The notes under the pieces: model-generated
What the model was told of the DNA's origin: nothing
What the model saw: the letters and a program-made list of their open reading frames with translations, nothing else
Database searches by the model: none
From: Eonycteris spelaea
Lineage: Eukaryota; Chordata; Mammalia; Chiroptera; Pteropodidae
Assembly: GCA_003508835.1 (NCBI GenBank)
Contig: PUFA01000077.1
Coordinates: 2,866,001 to 2,930,000 of the forward strand
Length of the DNA: 64,000 nucleotides
Reading direction: 5' to 3'
Position numbers and translations under genes: made by a program
In this document: piece after piece, positions 28,028 to 40,400 of the stretch
Layout of the letters: each line of letters starts with the position of its first letter
How positions within the stretch are numbered: position 1 is the first letter of the stretch

Positions 28028-28734
28028 TGGCCAAATATAAGAACTGCAGTGATTCTGAATGTTTACTTAATCAAAGATTTTTAAAGAAATGCCTGAACAG
28101 CCTCCCAAGCATAACAAGAAAATATCGATAAAGCCTTAGGGAATGACTAGATAGACTAGGAGACCAAAATGAAACTCCAAAGTAAGGAATGGGTAGAAAA
28201 TCTTGTTAAAAGAATATACTGAAAATTAGAAGAATAAAATACCTTGGCAATAATCAAATAAAAGTAGTGCATGTGAATGATCAATAAGCTGTAATAAAGG
28301 GCATGACTTAAGAAATGTGTTACAGCTGTTGAGTTCTACAGGATGACTTGGATACTGTCTTCTCTTTCCATCTAGCGGACATGCCTTCATACAGGGTAAG
28401 TGTTTTCTATGGCCCTGACCTTGAGAATGACCATCAACAAGTTACAGGGACAGACCTGACAGAATGGACAAAGTTATTTGTTGCCCTCTCAAGAGCTCCC
28501 ATCATTGCTTTCATTAAGTGGGCATCTGTACCTAAGAATGAGATTAATCATTGTGCTTACATACATTTACAAAAAAAGAGAATAAAATGCATTAATTTTT
28601 ACCAACAACTAAACAACTATTTAGATTTGCTAGAACTACTAAAGCTACTCCAGGTACAGTGAGTTACTTACACAAAGCCCAGATGCGACTTTTGCCTACA
28701 GTGATCTAGAGAGGTACTCAGTGGCAACAGAGTG

Positions 28735-29045
28735 GCCACTGAATTCATCTGAACTTGGGTTGAATTCTTATTCCAACATTTTCAGCAGGTGACCTTGGGG
28801 AATTTAATCTCTCTGGGTCTTAATTTTTTTTATGCAGTAAATGGAGATAATATTAATAACTGCCTCCTGGGATTACTGTGAACAGGTAGGACATTCAAAG
28901 TAAACAATTATCAGTATGGCCTGGGCCCCAACCCATTGGGCCATTGCTGCAACCACCAGTACAGTTGTACCAGGGTCCACTGGCTGAAGAGTGACCCCAG
29001 CTGCTGGTATCAGTAAGTGCCTAATAAATGTTAGCTATTGTTATT
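28735..29045 (+). mobile_element. MIR SINE, with an unrelated insert
   Basis: MIR text in two parts: TCTCTCTGGGTCTTAATTTT-like first part, and AGTGCCTAATAAATGTTAGC at the end, with an unrelated stretch of about 90 bases near 28910-29005. Confidence 0.55.
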
Positions 29046-29389
29046 ATTAGTTTCTTATTTGTGTGTTTACGATTTTTCTTTCAGGTTGAATATGAAGAAT
29101 TTTCATACCCAGGAAAAAAAAATGTGTTTTTAAATATTACTTTAATGTAGCTATTTAGAAATACAGTTATAGAGAATCAAGAAAATATTGGGAGAGGGAA
29201 AAAAAGGGTGAAGACTTAATCTCCACTACTCAAGCCAAGGGTTAGACACCTCCAGAGGATCACAAGAACTAGAGCATCACTCTGCTGCCTTCATCCATAA
29301 TTTAAGAAAAATTCTTGATCCCTTCTAGGACATTCCATTTGCAAACCCCTTCGAAGTAGGTACTGTGCCATCCCTTCCAATCATAGCAA

Positions 29390-29580
29390 CAATGATAGAA
29401 ACTGTAATAAAAAGACTCAAATCTAAGCTCTGCCACTAATGAGCTATGACCTTGGGCAAAGGATCCTTCACATCCTTATTCATGAAATGGGAACAAGAGT
29501 ACCTGTTCCAGCTGCCAACGGATCGGCCACAGCTCAAATGAGAAACTGTACTTTGGAAAGCAAGAGTGCTGTGTAAAGCC
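29390..29580 (+). mobile_element. MIR SINE
   Basis: AGCTCTGCCACTAATGAGC, ACCTTGGGCAAAGG and GAAATGGGAACAAGAGTACC. Confidence 0.65.
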
Positions 29581-29892
29581 AGGGAGGGATGATTTCAATG
29601 ATGATGGCCTTGGGGTGAGGTCCAGCGAACACGTGGGTGCCAAAGCTATTAGCTATTGAGTTTCAATTATGAAACCCTGGCCAAGCAAAGGTCAAAAGGA
29701 GGCAGGAGCTTCATGGGGTTGCAGAGAGGCACTTAGCAAGCAACAGACCGTGCAGTGGCCAGAGAAAATCACTCTCCCTTACCATTAGAATCAGGGACAA
29801 TGGCCTCAGCACCCTGGAAACCTAAATCTTAAGGCCTTTAAAAGCAGGAGGGGGCAGGAAATAGGAGATGAAAATGGAGAGCACATTCTTAC

Positions 29893-29968
29893 CTTGGCGA
29901 AATGGTGAATGGGCCAATTTATTTTCAGCATCTTCTTCACCTTTCCTTACTGACATCACCCCAACTTG
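29893..29968 (-). CDS. internal coding exon, leftward gene
   Basis: The 76-nt minus-strand segment ends in CGCCAAG followed by a GTAAGAAT donor and encodes 25 residues, including RKGEEDAENKLAHSPFRQ, plus one base. Start phase 0 matches the exon at 35347-35448, and the leftover G joins AG from the exon at 14657-14698 to make a glutamate codon. The acceptor (ACAATAG) has a poor pyrimidine tract, which is the weak point. Acidic, lysine-rich, no recognisable domain. Confidence 0.5.
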
Positions 29969-30374
29969 CTATTGTTTTCCTAAAACTTCAAACCCACGCT
30001 ATAGGGCCAGAGTGCCCTTATAGTACCCTGGCTGGCCTGTGGCCCAACCCCTGCTCCACAGGCAAGCACCCACTAAGGCCTAACTTCTCCAGAAAATGAC
30101 TCATGTTTGAAAATTATAGCTTACCCCAACATTTGAGAATTAGAAGTCCTCCTATTCCATCCTTCTCCTGCCTGGAGTTAGTGATTTAAAAATAAACTAA
30201 TACACAAGAAATTGACAATTATAGGTCATCCTTAAAAAATTTTGGGGACATATAACTGACATAACAGTATATTAGGTCATACTCTAATAGCCAAATTGTT
30301 AAAGAAAATTCTGAAGATGATATCTGAATCCAGGATTCTCCAAAGTGTCCTAACTAGGAAATTAGATAGACGCC

Positions 30375-30570
30375 TGTTTTTTATCAAATTTCTGCTCTGC
30401 TGCTAACTAGCTGAGTGACCATGGGCAAGTTACTTAACCTCTCTGCATCTCTTTTGTCATTTATATAATAGGGATGATAATGGTACCTACCTCATAAGGT
30501 TGATGTGAAGATTAGGTTAATATATGATAAGCAGAATACTGCCTATCACATAGTACAGGTATTAATACTT
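30375..30570 (+). mobile_element. MIR SINE
   Basis: GAGTGACCATGGGCAAGTTAC, TAACCTCTCTGCATC and GGTACCTACCTCATAAGG are classical MIR. Confidence 0.8.
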
Positions 30571-30783
30571 TTTAGTCATGTATTTACTTTGCAGTTAACA
30601 ACACTCCTTATCTGCACCCCGCACCACCCACATCTCCCAGAAAAGACATCTTCTCTGAGAGATAATACGCCTAAACGCCTGATGGCTCTTGCTCTAAAGT
30701 TACACCTTCTACACTTGTTTGTCTTCAAAATCTCCCTCTCCACTGTGGCAATTCAGTCTATAGTCTCAAATATTTTCTAGCTT

Positions 30784-30807
30784 AAAAAAAAAAAAAAAAA
30801 AAAAAAA
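30784..30807. repeat. poly-A run
   Basis: 24 A after TTTTCTAGCTT; could be a retroelement tail, but the sequence before it is not clearly recognisable. Confidence 0.9.
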
Positions 30808-32795
30808 GGTTCCTTTCTACTTGTTTCCCATCTAGATAAGGCCCTTTGTCTTCCAACTTCTCACCATGTTTGCAACTTCCTTGATCTGGATATCTCTGTC
30901 TACAACTATGTCTCCCATGCATTTTCTTCTTTCCATTTCTATACATTTGCAACAAGAACAGATTCCTCATCACCCATTTGATCTTCGAACTGCTGTAATA
31001 TGGATTCCCTTCCCCATTTCATCAGAATGCCTTTACCACCTCACCAACCCACGGCCATTTCCCCGCACACACCTTGCTGGCTGTCTTTGTACACCAGGTG
31101 ATGCTGACACACTCCATTTTGAAATGGTTCCCCCACTACCTGCTTCAGCTTCCTCATTCCCCTCATCACCTGCCGCCAAAACACTGCAGCTGCCTGACAG
31201 TCATGCGCTCACACAAGGACGCCCTCTCTCACCCACCTCATCTCTTGCCTTCGACGTGTGCACCGAAGGACGTGAGGACAACATGTGACCCTATGGGAGA
31301 AAGGCGTTCCAGGTGAGAAGAACAGCATAAAGACAGGGGTGTTGCAAGGTGCACTGTGAGGCCAACGAACAGCTGATCGCTGGCTCCCCGAATGTCAGGG
31401 AAGATTCTCAAGGAAGATTCTTTAGGAAAACCGTGGGAAATCAGCCTGGAGCAGGAAGGCAGTGACATCCCGGAAAGGCCCGGATGCTAAGGAGCCTGAC
31501 TTGATGTTATCGTCAGTGAAAAGCCACTGAGGAGCTGGGAGCGATGATGTGTCCGCCACATCTCACAGCCAAACAATCCAAAATCCAATGTTCTCCCTAC
31601 GAAATGTTTCTCAGTTCTGTTCCTCTATGTTCCTCGTTTCCCTTGTCATCTTGTGAATTCTGCTTCCTTGTTTCTTCAGTCTTTCCAAACTCACCCTCCA
31701 CAGTCATTAGTTCATTCTTTTTTAAAAAAACAAACACACAAACAAATCCTCCAAGGACTTCTCACGGGGAGTCCAGGGTGGTAGAGGGGTCCATTGCTGT
31801 GGGCCTGGTGGCTCCCCTGATGGAGAACAGAGGCCCCACGCAGCCTACCCTGCCCACGTCTGCACCTTTTAACTGAAATCCATTTACCACCAGAGCCTTG
31901 AATTTGCGACTCAACTATAAACCCTACGAGGGAAGGGTTCATAGCCTTAAATTCTTTTATATTGCTTAGTGCTTTTCACGGTGCTCAGCTTAACACAGGT
32001 GCACAATAAATAATCATTATCCACATAAAAAAGAAATGCACACTCACGTGTGCTCGGTACACAAGTGAATCTGGAAAACAGCAGCTGCAGAAGCAGAACC
32101 CCGAAGACCTGGGGCTCCTTACCAAAAAGGAAACTTAGCCAACAGCAAGAAAAACAACGTAAGAGATATGAGCCAACAACCTGGAAAAGTTTTCCCCATC
32201 ACAGAGCCCAATTAAGTGATGTTTTGCTTTATTATAATTTTTTTCTTAAATTACCAACTTTCCTAAAAGATGGCTAGCAAACTAGAACCAAACTAGAATC
32301 AAACTGGAACAAAACCAGAAAGCAACCCAGGATAGCGATAAAACAAGGACTCTGGAATATGGCAAAGTTGTCAACAGAGCCCAGGTCCACCACAAACCAG
32401 CTGTGAGGCACAGGAAAATTTCTTCTCTAGACCTACAGTCTCTCCACTATTGAATGGAAAAACCACCCATCCCCCTGCCTTATGAAAAGTAATGTTTCGA
32501 GAGCAGGAATCAAGAGGAAAAAAAAAAACTAGTTCTCGGTTTACTCAGCATAGTTGAGTATGCCTTCCATGTACCAGATGTGGTTATAGATGGGCACTGG
32601 GATGTCGCGGAGAAGAAAAACGTCAAATGCATGTTCTCATGGAGCTCATCTTATTCATCCTTAGCCCTCGTAAGAATAAAATGAAAGCCCCCCGTCCTTT
32701 CCCCTTGAAAAATACACGCATAGTGCCATGTGTGTTGTGCATATGGTTGTAAGGGACTGTATGGAACCTTCAGTCCCCTCTTGTGATCTTAGGTT
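30808..32795. other. intron, C/T-rich then mixed
   Basis: The 30830-31230 part is C/T-rich and resembles degraded L2; its 140-codon open frame is attributed to composition. Around 31290-31520 diverged reverse-L2 text occurs (AGGCGTTCCAGGTGAGAAG). Confidence 0.4.
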
Positions 32796-32808
32796 AAGAA
32801 CCTGTCCC
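32796..32808. repeat. L1 target-site duplication, left copy
   Basis: AAGAACCTGTCCC directly before the L1 matches AAGAACCCTGGCCC at 34149-34162 directly after its poly-A, with one insertion and one substitution. The small divergence implies a moderately recent insertion. Confidence 0.75.
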
Positions 32809-34150
32809 AAATAATTTTTGACAAAAGAGCCAAAAACATACAGTGGAGAAAGGAAAGCCTCTTCAATAAATGGTGGTGGAAAGCTACCTATTAAAAGAAC
32901 GAAACTAAACTCCTGCCTATCACCACACTCCAAAATTAACTCAAAATGGATTAAGGACCTGAATATAAGACCTGAAACAATAAATGCATAGAAGAAAACA
33001 TAGGAACTAAACTCATGGACCTTGGACTTAAAGAGGATTTTATGAATTTGATCTCAAAGGCAAGGGAAGTAAAAGCAAAAATAAATGAATGGGACTACAT
33101 CAAACTAAAAAGCTTCTGCTCAGCAAAAGAAACTGTCAACATGATAAAAGACAACCATCCAAATAGGAAAATATATTTGCAAGCAATGCCTCCAGTAAGG
33201 GCCTAATCAAAATGTACAAAGAACTTACACAACTCAACAACAACAAAAAACAATCTAATTTTAAAAAATGGGCAGAGGACCTGGACAGACACTTCTCCCA
33301 AGAAGACATACAAATGGCCAACAAATATATGAAAGGATGTTCAACATCGCTAACTATTAGGAAAATGCAAATCAAAACCACAATGAGATACTATCTCACA
33401 CCTGTAAGAATAGCTGTTATTAACAGGACAAGTAAGTAATAACAAGTGCTGGAGAGGATGCAGAAAAATAGGAACATTCATACACTGCTGGTTGGATTGC
33501 AAATTGGTACAGACACAATAGAAAACAGTGTGGAGGTTCCTCAAAAAACTAAGAATTGATCTACCATATAATCCAGCAATCCCTCTACTGGGTATTTACC
33601 CAAAGACTTCAAAACATAAATTCGAAAAGATATTTGAACACCAATGTTCATGGTGGCCAAGATATGGAAGCAACTTAAGTGTCCTACAGAGATGATTGGA
33701 TAAAGAAGCTGTGGTACATATATACAATGGAATATTACTCACACATAAGAAGAGATGAAATATTGGCATTTGCGAAAACATGGATGGATCTTGAGATAAC
33801 CATGCTAAGTCAAATAAGTCAGACAGAAAAAGTTGAAAACCACATGATATCACTTATAATGTGGGATACAAACCTAAAAGCAACAAACGAACAGGACAAA
33901 TAAACAGACTCATGGACAATAGACGAGGGATTACCAGTGGGAAGATGGGGAGGTAAATTGGGCAAAAGGGGTCAAATATGTGGTGACAGAAAGAAATCTA
34001 AATATGGGTGGTCATTACACAATACAATATATATATACGTATGTGTGTATGTATATATATGTGTGTGTATATATATATGTCGTCTGTTGATTGTACACCT
34101 GAAACTTACAGTATTTCATTAACCAATGTCACCATAGGGAAAAAAAAAAA
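32809..34150 (+). mobile_element. 5'-truncated L1 with poly-A tail
   Basis: Begins inside the C-terminal part of L1 ORF2 (recognisable stretches such as GACAAAAGAGCCAAAAACAT, AACTCAAAATGGATTAAGGA) and runs through the typical 3' end (TACACTGCTGGTTGG, ACAATGGAATATTACTC) to ACACCTGAAAC, AACCAATGTCACC and a poly-A at 34140-34150. The ORF2 frame is split into pieces (33015-33206, 33212-33439, 33679-33903), so it is dead. Flanking direct repeats show a retrotransposition event. An AT/GT dinucleotide stretch at 34025-34080 lies in the 3' UTR. Confidence 0.92.
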
Positions 34151-34162
34151 GAACCCTGGCCC
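34149..34162. repeat. L1 target-site duplication, right copy
   Basis: AAGAACCCTGGCCC, overlapping the end of the poly-A tail; partner of 32796-32808. Confidence 0.75.
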
Positions 34163-34629
34163 TATATCAGTGTCTCTCAAATATTTTTAAGAATGACTAA
34201 GGGCACCTTTTCTACCAAAAATAGCATCCATGGGAGAGGAGTAGGAATGCAGATGTTATCAAGCACCCAGGAGAATGTCATCATCAAGGAACCACCACCT
34301 GACAAAGCTCAGACTCCAGCATATCTGCTTTTCCTAAGATGACCCACCATATTATAGGACCATAAATCAAACTCTACTAGAGCCTGGCACACATTAGGTT
34401 CTCAATAAATATTTGCAAGTGTAAAATGAAGAATATTCCACTTCTAAACTATAGGAAGTAAATGCTATACCTACAAAAATTTCCTGATGACTTTCACACT
34501 AAATGTCAATCTTAGAGTTTATCTAGGCAGAAACATTAAACAATCATAATGTAAAAAAGCTTAGTTTTCTTACAAAGCAGAAAAGAAATAGAAAGCAAGA
34601 GTTCAAGCATCCGAAAGTACTGACACACA

Positions 34630-34778
34630 GCTGAAGCTACTCTCAGTGACGGAAGGGAAAGACAGGGTGATGACAGCCGAGACCAGGGGCTGCATGTCCA
34701 TTTCTTGGCGACGCTCTTCGCCTGTAAACCACTGGTCATCAACGTGGCAATAAGAAACTCCAAACAAAGTCGACTGCA
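34630..34778 (-). CDS. weak candidate exon
   Basis: After a TGCTTTGCAG acceptor-like site the minus strand is open for about 55 codons in one frame (from TCGACTTTG near 34769, with GEERRQEMDMQPLVSAV in the middle) to a TGA near 34600. No good donor follows. Exons at 35347 and 29893 already join in phase without it. It may be an alternative exon, a fragment of an unrecognised element or chance; low confidence. Confidence 0.15.
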
Positions 34779-34849
34779 AAGCACATCTACTGAAGCCTGG
34801 TTAATAACATCAAATCTTCGACTCCATGTAATGCGCAGGCACTTTCTCA

Positions 34850-35346
34850 AAAAAAGAAAAGAAAAACTCTGAACTGACAGTTACAACCTCAGACAGCAAA
34901 TAGTTAACTACGTACCTAGGAAATCTGTAGCAATCCCAAATTTAAATATTCCATCCCACAGACCCCCCCCAACAGCGGAAATCTGGAAACCCATGTGTTC
35001 CCACCTAAATTACACCTTCAAGTTTGTCTTTTGCCTTGGAAGCGACTGCAAAATCTGCTGTCACCCAATCTGTGGCCATGTAAAATGAGTCTTGCAGGTG
35101 AACCAACTCTACTCCCACTGCGTACTGACACGGCTGATATACCAATTCTGAATCTGGATTGCACAGGGCTGCGAAATGAGCTGGCCCCTGCCATCCTCCC
35201 TACTTAAATCACACAAGAAACAGATCAACTAACCTTTCCTTAGGCTTCACAAAATGAAGTCCATAATTCCCCTCGGCAGGCAAGACCAATTCCTTTCAAG
35301 AACAGGCAAGTACTCCCCCTACCCCACCCGCTCTAGTTAAATTCAC
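34850..35346. other. intron between the exons at 35347 and 29893
   Basis: Unique sequence with no recognised feature. Confidence 0.4.
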
Positions 35347-35448
35347 CTTCTGTGGCCTCTCAGGCATGGTCTTCCCTTTCCAATCTTCATGTTTTTGCCT
35401 AATTTTCTCCAAAGGCAAGTCCTCTCTCATCTGTACTGCTTTCCTTAT
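35347..35448 (-). CDS. internal coding exon, leftward gene (unidentified)
   Basis: Minus-strand open frame ending in CAG-AAG before a GTGAAT donor. With the acceptor AAAAACAG just above 35448 it is 102 nt and encodes 34 residues with no split codon, including REDLPLEKIRQKHEDWKGK. The composition (K, E, R and Q rich, two M, one W) is protein-like and suggests a charged helix. The pyrimidine tract lies unusually far from this AG, and the open frame extends a few codons further up through ATG-GAA-AAA-CAG, so the 5' edge may differ or this could be an alternative start. Its zero end phase fits the exon at 29893-29968. Confidence 0.6.
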
Positions 35449-35829
35449 CTGTTTTTCCATCACCGCCACCACACAAAAAATAAATATCCAGAACTTGACA
35501 AATTTTGGTGTTATTTAATATAGAAGGGAGTTTAACAGCTTTCTTCTGGATGTTAAAGACCAGGCATTTCTAGGCTACGTCCATGCTTGAAGTCTTAACC
35601 AACCAGAAAACCAGATCGTGACTTTATGATAGCGACACCCCGTATTCTTCTATAATGCAGCTCACGGAACCCACTTCTAAAAAGCTGCTTCCTTCTAATC
35701 CCATTGAACTGCCTGTATAGTCCCCATTAAGTCTTCCATTCTTAAAGTCCTCATTACCAGCAGATGATTAATAAAATCCAAAATTGAGGAAAACAAGTGA
35801 AGCACAGTAACTCTGGAAGACTCTTTAAA

Positions 35830-36370
35830 AAAATTAAAACACACTGTATGACTCAAAAATCCCACTCCTAGCTAATCATACAAGAGAAATAAACTTATGT
35901 TCACACAAAAACCTGTATACAACTGTTTAAAGTGGTTTATTCATCATTACCAAGAACTGGAAACCGATCCAAACGTACTTCGATTGGTGAATGGATAAAC
36001 TGTGGTAGATCCATTCAATGCACTACAACTCAGCAATTAAGAGGATTAAACTACTGATAATGTGCAACAATGTAGGTGAATCTTACTGAATTACTCCACG
36101 TGAAAGAAGCCGGACCCAAATGGCAACATAGCATATCATTTATATGACAATCTAGAAAACGCAAAATATAGGGACAGACAGAATTCCAAGCAGTGGATGT
36201 CAGGGGCTGTAGGCAGAAAGGGCACATGGACTTTTTGGGGTGTAGGAAATGAACTTGATTGTGGTGGTGGTTACAAGAATGAATACATTGTGCATGTTTG
36301 TCAAACACAACAAAACTACAAGAGGTGAATTTTACTGTATGTAAATTATACCTGAATAACTCAAATTTTA
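35830..36370 (+). mobile_element. old L1 3' end
   Basis: Degraded L1 3' region (CCCACTCCTAGC, GAATGGATAAACTGTGG, AATTATACCTGAATAACTC at the end). Lies in the leftward gene's intron above the exon at 35347-35448, in opposite orientation to that gene. Confidence 0.8.
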
Positions 36371-37239
36371 AATGTTTTAAAATACCAATATAGAAGAATA
36401 TTGAAAATAGGGACTCAGTGTCAAAATCAATAGTAAAATAGAAATTGAATGATCCTGTATCTTGAAAAGAGAAACTGAATTTATCTATTTGACCAAAATT
36501 AGACTAAAACGAGAAAAAGAAATCTTTTTTTTATTTGTTATATTACCTCCACAATGAGATTTATGTCAGCAGGACAAAATATTTTTAACTTCATATTTGA
36601 CTTTTCATAGCCCATTTATAAAAAAAATCATTTTTTCCCACTATGTTTCAGGTATCAGTTTTCACCAAAGACTTCTTTTAATCCTTAGATGGTCTATATA
36701 TTTTTCTTTAGTGCCTATCAAGTCAGCATCTTAGGTCAATTTTTTCTTTAATGGTTATCAGGCTTAACTCAGCCAGCTCTGAACTGGGTCACAGCTGTAT
36801 GATTCCATCGGTTTTCCAATGTCACTTTCAGAGAGTCCATCAAATTTTCCCCTTTTTGAAAGATCTGAACTTTCTCTTTGCAATCAATTTACATACATAT
36901 TGTATTGTACACATGGGTGCTCATCAAAAAGATCCCAGCCTATAAAATTGTGGGTGCTAATATCAAGTAAATTTTCGGAAGAGAAAAATTAAGTGATGAG
37001 TCCTTAAGAATATACTCACAATTATGTTTACTTCCCTCTGTTACCTCACAACCATGGGGAACCAGATAATAAATCAAATAACACATTTAAATATGAGAGC
37101 CCTCATATTTTACCAATTATGTTTGGTTGGTTTTATCCCAACTCTGAATAAACTACATTCCTTCATTGAGCAACTAGCAGGTACCAGACACTATACCACC
37201 ATGGGGCCATAACAATTACTTTAAGTGTGGTAGGAAGAT

Positions 37240-37470
37240 AAGGAGACAGCATCATCATCATCTTGTCCAACGTTTACTGAGTGTTTATTGAGCAACTACC
37301 AGAATGGGTCCTAAAAGCGTTATTCATACTAATATAATAACCCTCTCAACATGCCTATGAGGTCATTACCATTAATATTCCCATTTGATAGATGAGCAAA
37401 GGAGTAGCTAAGCTGTCCAGTGAATTGCCCAGGCCCACACACCAGGTCCTTGGCAGAGCTGGGGTTCATA
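37240..37470 (-). mobile_element. MIR SINE, reverse orientation
   Basis: ACTGAGTGTTTATTGAGC, CTATGAGGTCATTACC, GATAGATGAGCAAAGGAG and CCACACACCAGGTCCTTGGC run in the order of a reversed MIR. Confidence 0.7.
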
Positions 37471-40400
37471 CTCAGTCTGCTGCAGAGCTTGCACATTTAA
37501 AGATGGCACGTTGTGTGATATGTGTGATATGACCCCCACACTGACACGAGCGGGCCTGAGCCCATCCTGTGACCCAGTTCTTCAAGACAGCAGTAGCTCT
37601 GAGGTTCAATCCCCATAGCCAATCCACAAACATCTGTCAAGTCACTGAAAACTGGTGTTCTGTCTAGAAAATCCCAAAACACCTTTCATAGCAGCAAGAA
37701 CAGCCGAGAAGCAAAGGAACTGAACATGCCAGCTGGCTCTCCCCAGCCCCAATGCCCTTGGAAAAGGCTGCTGAAGGCAGAGGGGCGGCCACCCCTGTCA
37801 CCCGACAGCTGCTGCCCCTTCACGCTCTTCACTAGAGGAATGAAGCCATACGAGCAGCTTCTTGCACCCACACTTCAGAAAATCAGACTAAATATAGCCA
37901 AGTGTGCTCTCATGAGCCAGCTCAGAGCTGGTAGTGCTGCTACATTCCACTTCAGAAAAATGGGGAGGAATCGGTTTGATTTACAGCAGAGCAGCTTTCT
38001 TGCTTGCTCCTGTGGTTTCAAAAGACCATACGCAAGATCCAACTGGGCTGTGGGGAGTGCTGAAGGTTTGGCCAAGCAGATAATAGAGCCTGTAGGAAAA
38101 GGAATGTACCAGACATGACTTCGGGGGCGTCTTCACTCGCTTTGCTGCCCATAAAGGGCTAAACCACAACAATACCAGGACTTGGGGGACGGGGGTGGGG
38201 TGGATTCATGATGTAGATCGTACACCACTCCATTTTATGCCCTTTCCCCCATTCCTACCCATCAGCATCCAACTAAAAGCTCACTCAAATGCTACCCGCT
38301 TGGTGAGTTTTCCCCATCCAGCTCAGAATTCAATGCTTCCACTTGTTCTCAGACCTCCCACGTTATGTCTCTTGGACTTTTATTTAGCACTTATATCATT
38401 CCACCTAATCTGCTTCTCTGTCTCCTTTGCCAAAGAGGAGGGGGCGGAGAGAAGATTGTGCTTAGCTCCCTTTTTCATTAGGTCACCCCCAAATCTAGTA
38501 GAGTTCCTTGAACACAGGCAGTAGTATTGTTTACCAACAGAAAATGCAAAACCTCCCTGAGTGCCAGTAGAAGAAAGTTTGCAGCGAACCCCCACTTCTC
38601 TCCTAATTAATTAAATGCACATCCGACACTCCCCAGAGTTCAAGGACCAGGTTCAGACCCCTGGCTATCCCTCCTGTGACAGGTCACCACAGTACCTACT
38701 GTGACCCAGCATTACAGAACACAGTCACCTGCGAAGGTGCCACGCCATCTCCCCTTGTAAGCAGCAGCCCTTGCCTCTTCTGGCATATGGCATACGAGTA
38801 TAGCAAGACAGACGAGAAAGCAACGGAGAGCGGAAAGGAATTCGGAAGGGCTGGGCCAGGCATCGCCACAGTGGGATTAGACCGAAGCCCTGTCTGAACT
38901 GGCTGCCAGGTCCCAAGAAGAGAAGGAGTGGTGGAACCATTGCCACAGCAGGTTGAGGACCCGCTCAGTCACCAGATAGGAATTTTTAGTGATGGGCTTC
39001 TATTCATCACTGTCATCTCCTAAAACGGTGATTAATAGAAGCTGCTGGTGTGGAAAGGTCATATCTTATGAGCTCGAGAAAAAAATTAGAAAAAGAAAAA
39101 AAGGACCCTTGGTGACGGGTGAAATGGAAGAGAAGGGGGTCGAGGTTGGCTGCACAGTAACACCACGGCACTGCACAGGTGAGCAGCTGTCGGGGAAGCC
39201 GGACCACAGTCCCACGCTTTTACAGCATGTATGTAGTCTAACGCAGCTGCAGTTCTCCTTAGGGGGGAAGGGGGCTATGTGGAATCAGGAGCAACCCATA
39301 ACCCTACCACAAATTCATTCGGTCTCCCATTCGTTCATTCGTTCATCATGCTTTGTACAGGGTCTACCGTGGGCCAGGCCTAAGACAGTGCCAGACCTCA
39401 GGAAGCACCGCCAGGTTAAAAGTGATGTTCTCAACAAGGAAATGCAGGTGTGTTAGCACCAAGACAGCCATCTTCCTCCTTGCTTCATCTGTCACACAAG
39501 AGGAAATCAACGAGAATGACACTTCAGTCTTTACTCTCTCATGGCTCTTCTCAAAGAAGACAATGATCGACATGCAAGTCTGGGACAGAGAACAAAGCGT
39601 ACGTAGGTGGCTCAGGCCTCCCTCCTTCCCTGTAGGCCCCACCTGCCTGCTGTGGGAGCCCATGTTCTCTCTGCTCTCCAGCTGTCACTGTTACAGAGTC
39701 AACTACCCCTGTGAGGGTAAGTTCACTGTTGGAGTATAATATTAGCAAGTCCACTTTATCATCTAATCCAAAGGCAGAAAAAAAAAAACAACCCATGTGG
39801 CCCTGTAATAAACATGACGTTTTTATCTCCCATTGAGTCTCTGTGATTCAGTTCTGAATTAAAGCAGAGTACAGAGCCATTGTTTGTTAAACTGCTTCTC
39901 TTTGCTACAAGTGTCTATTTTGTTTGCCCTTTTCCCCAGCCAGTTATTACTTATCCTTATATTTTGGTGATGGGCAGTTTTTTTGTTTTACTCCTTTATA
40001 GGAGATAAACTGTGGAACCCAAGCATTTAATGACTCAGAGGCCATTTGATAAGCCAATCTGTGCACTCAGGATGGAAAATTCAGATTCCCCAACACAGAT
40101 GTCATTTAGAGCACATTGGTTTCCATCTGAAATCTTTGAAGGGGGGGGGAGGGAATGCTGAATATTGGAAATCATTTTTCTGCCAAGTAAGAGGGCTATT
40201 ATTCTATTAGAGCTGGAATAGAAATATTATGTACACTATTCGTCCACCCCACTTTACTTACACAGCTCTGAGGATGAAGCCAGGAGAGGAATTGGGGCCA
40301 AATGGGAAAGTCCTTCTCTTGCTTCATTTACGAAATAACCACTGTAGTCCTCCAAGGGCCAGGCACCTATCTTGGGGTAAGGTGATCAATACAACACAGT

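Noticed and set aside
28370..28390. Plus-strand acceptor TTCCATCTAG followed 20 bases later by GTAAGT
   Set aside because: Perfect-looking sites but only 20 bases apart, antisense to the leftward gene, and no partner exons.
30866..31288. 140-codon plus-strand open frame
   Set aside because: C/T-rich degraded L2-like sequence with few chances for stop codons; no splice context.
38989..39456. 155-codon plus-strand open frame, the longest in the window
   Set aside because: No splice-site, promoter or coding-composition support, and another long frame overlaps it on the other strand; consistent with chance in a GC-moderate intron.
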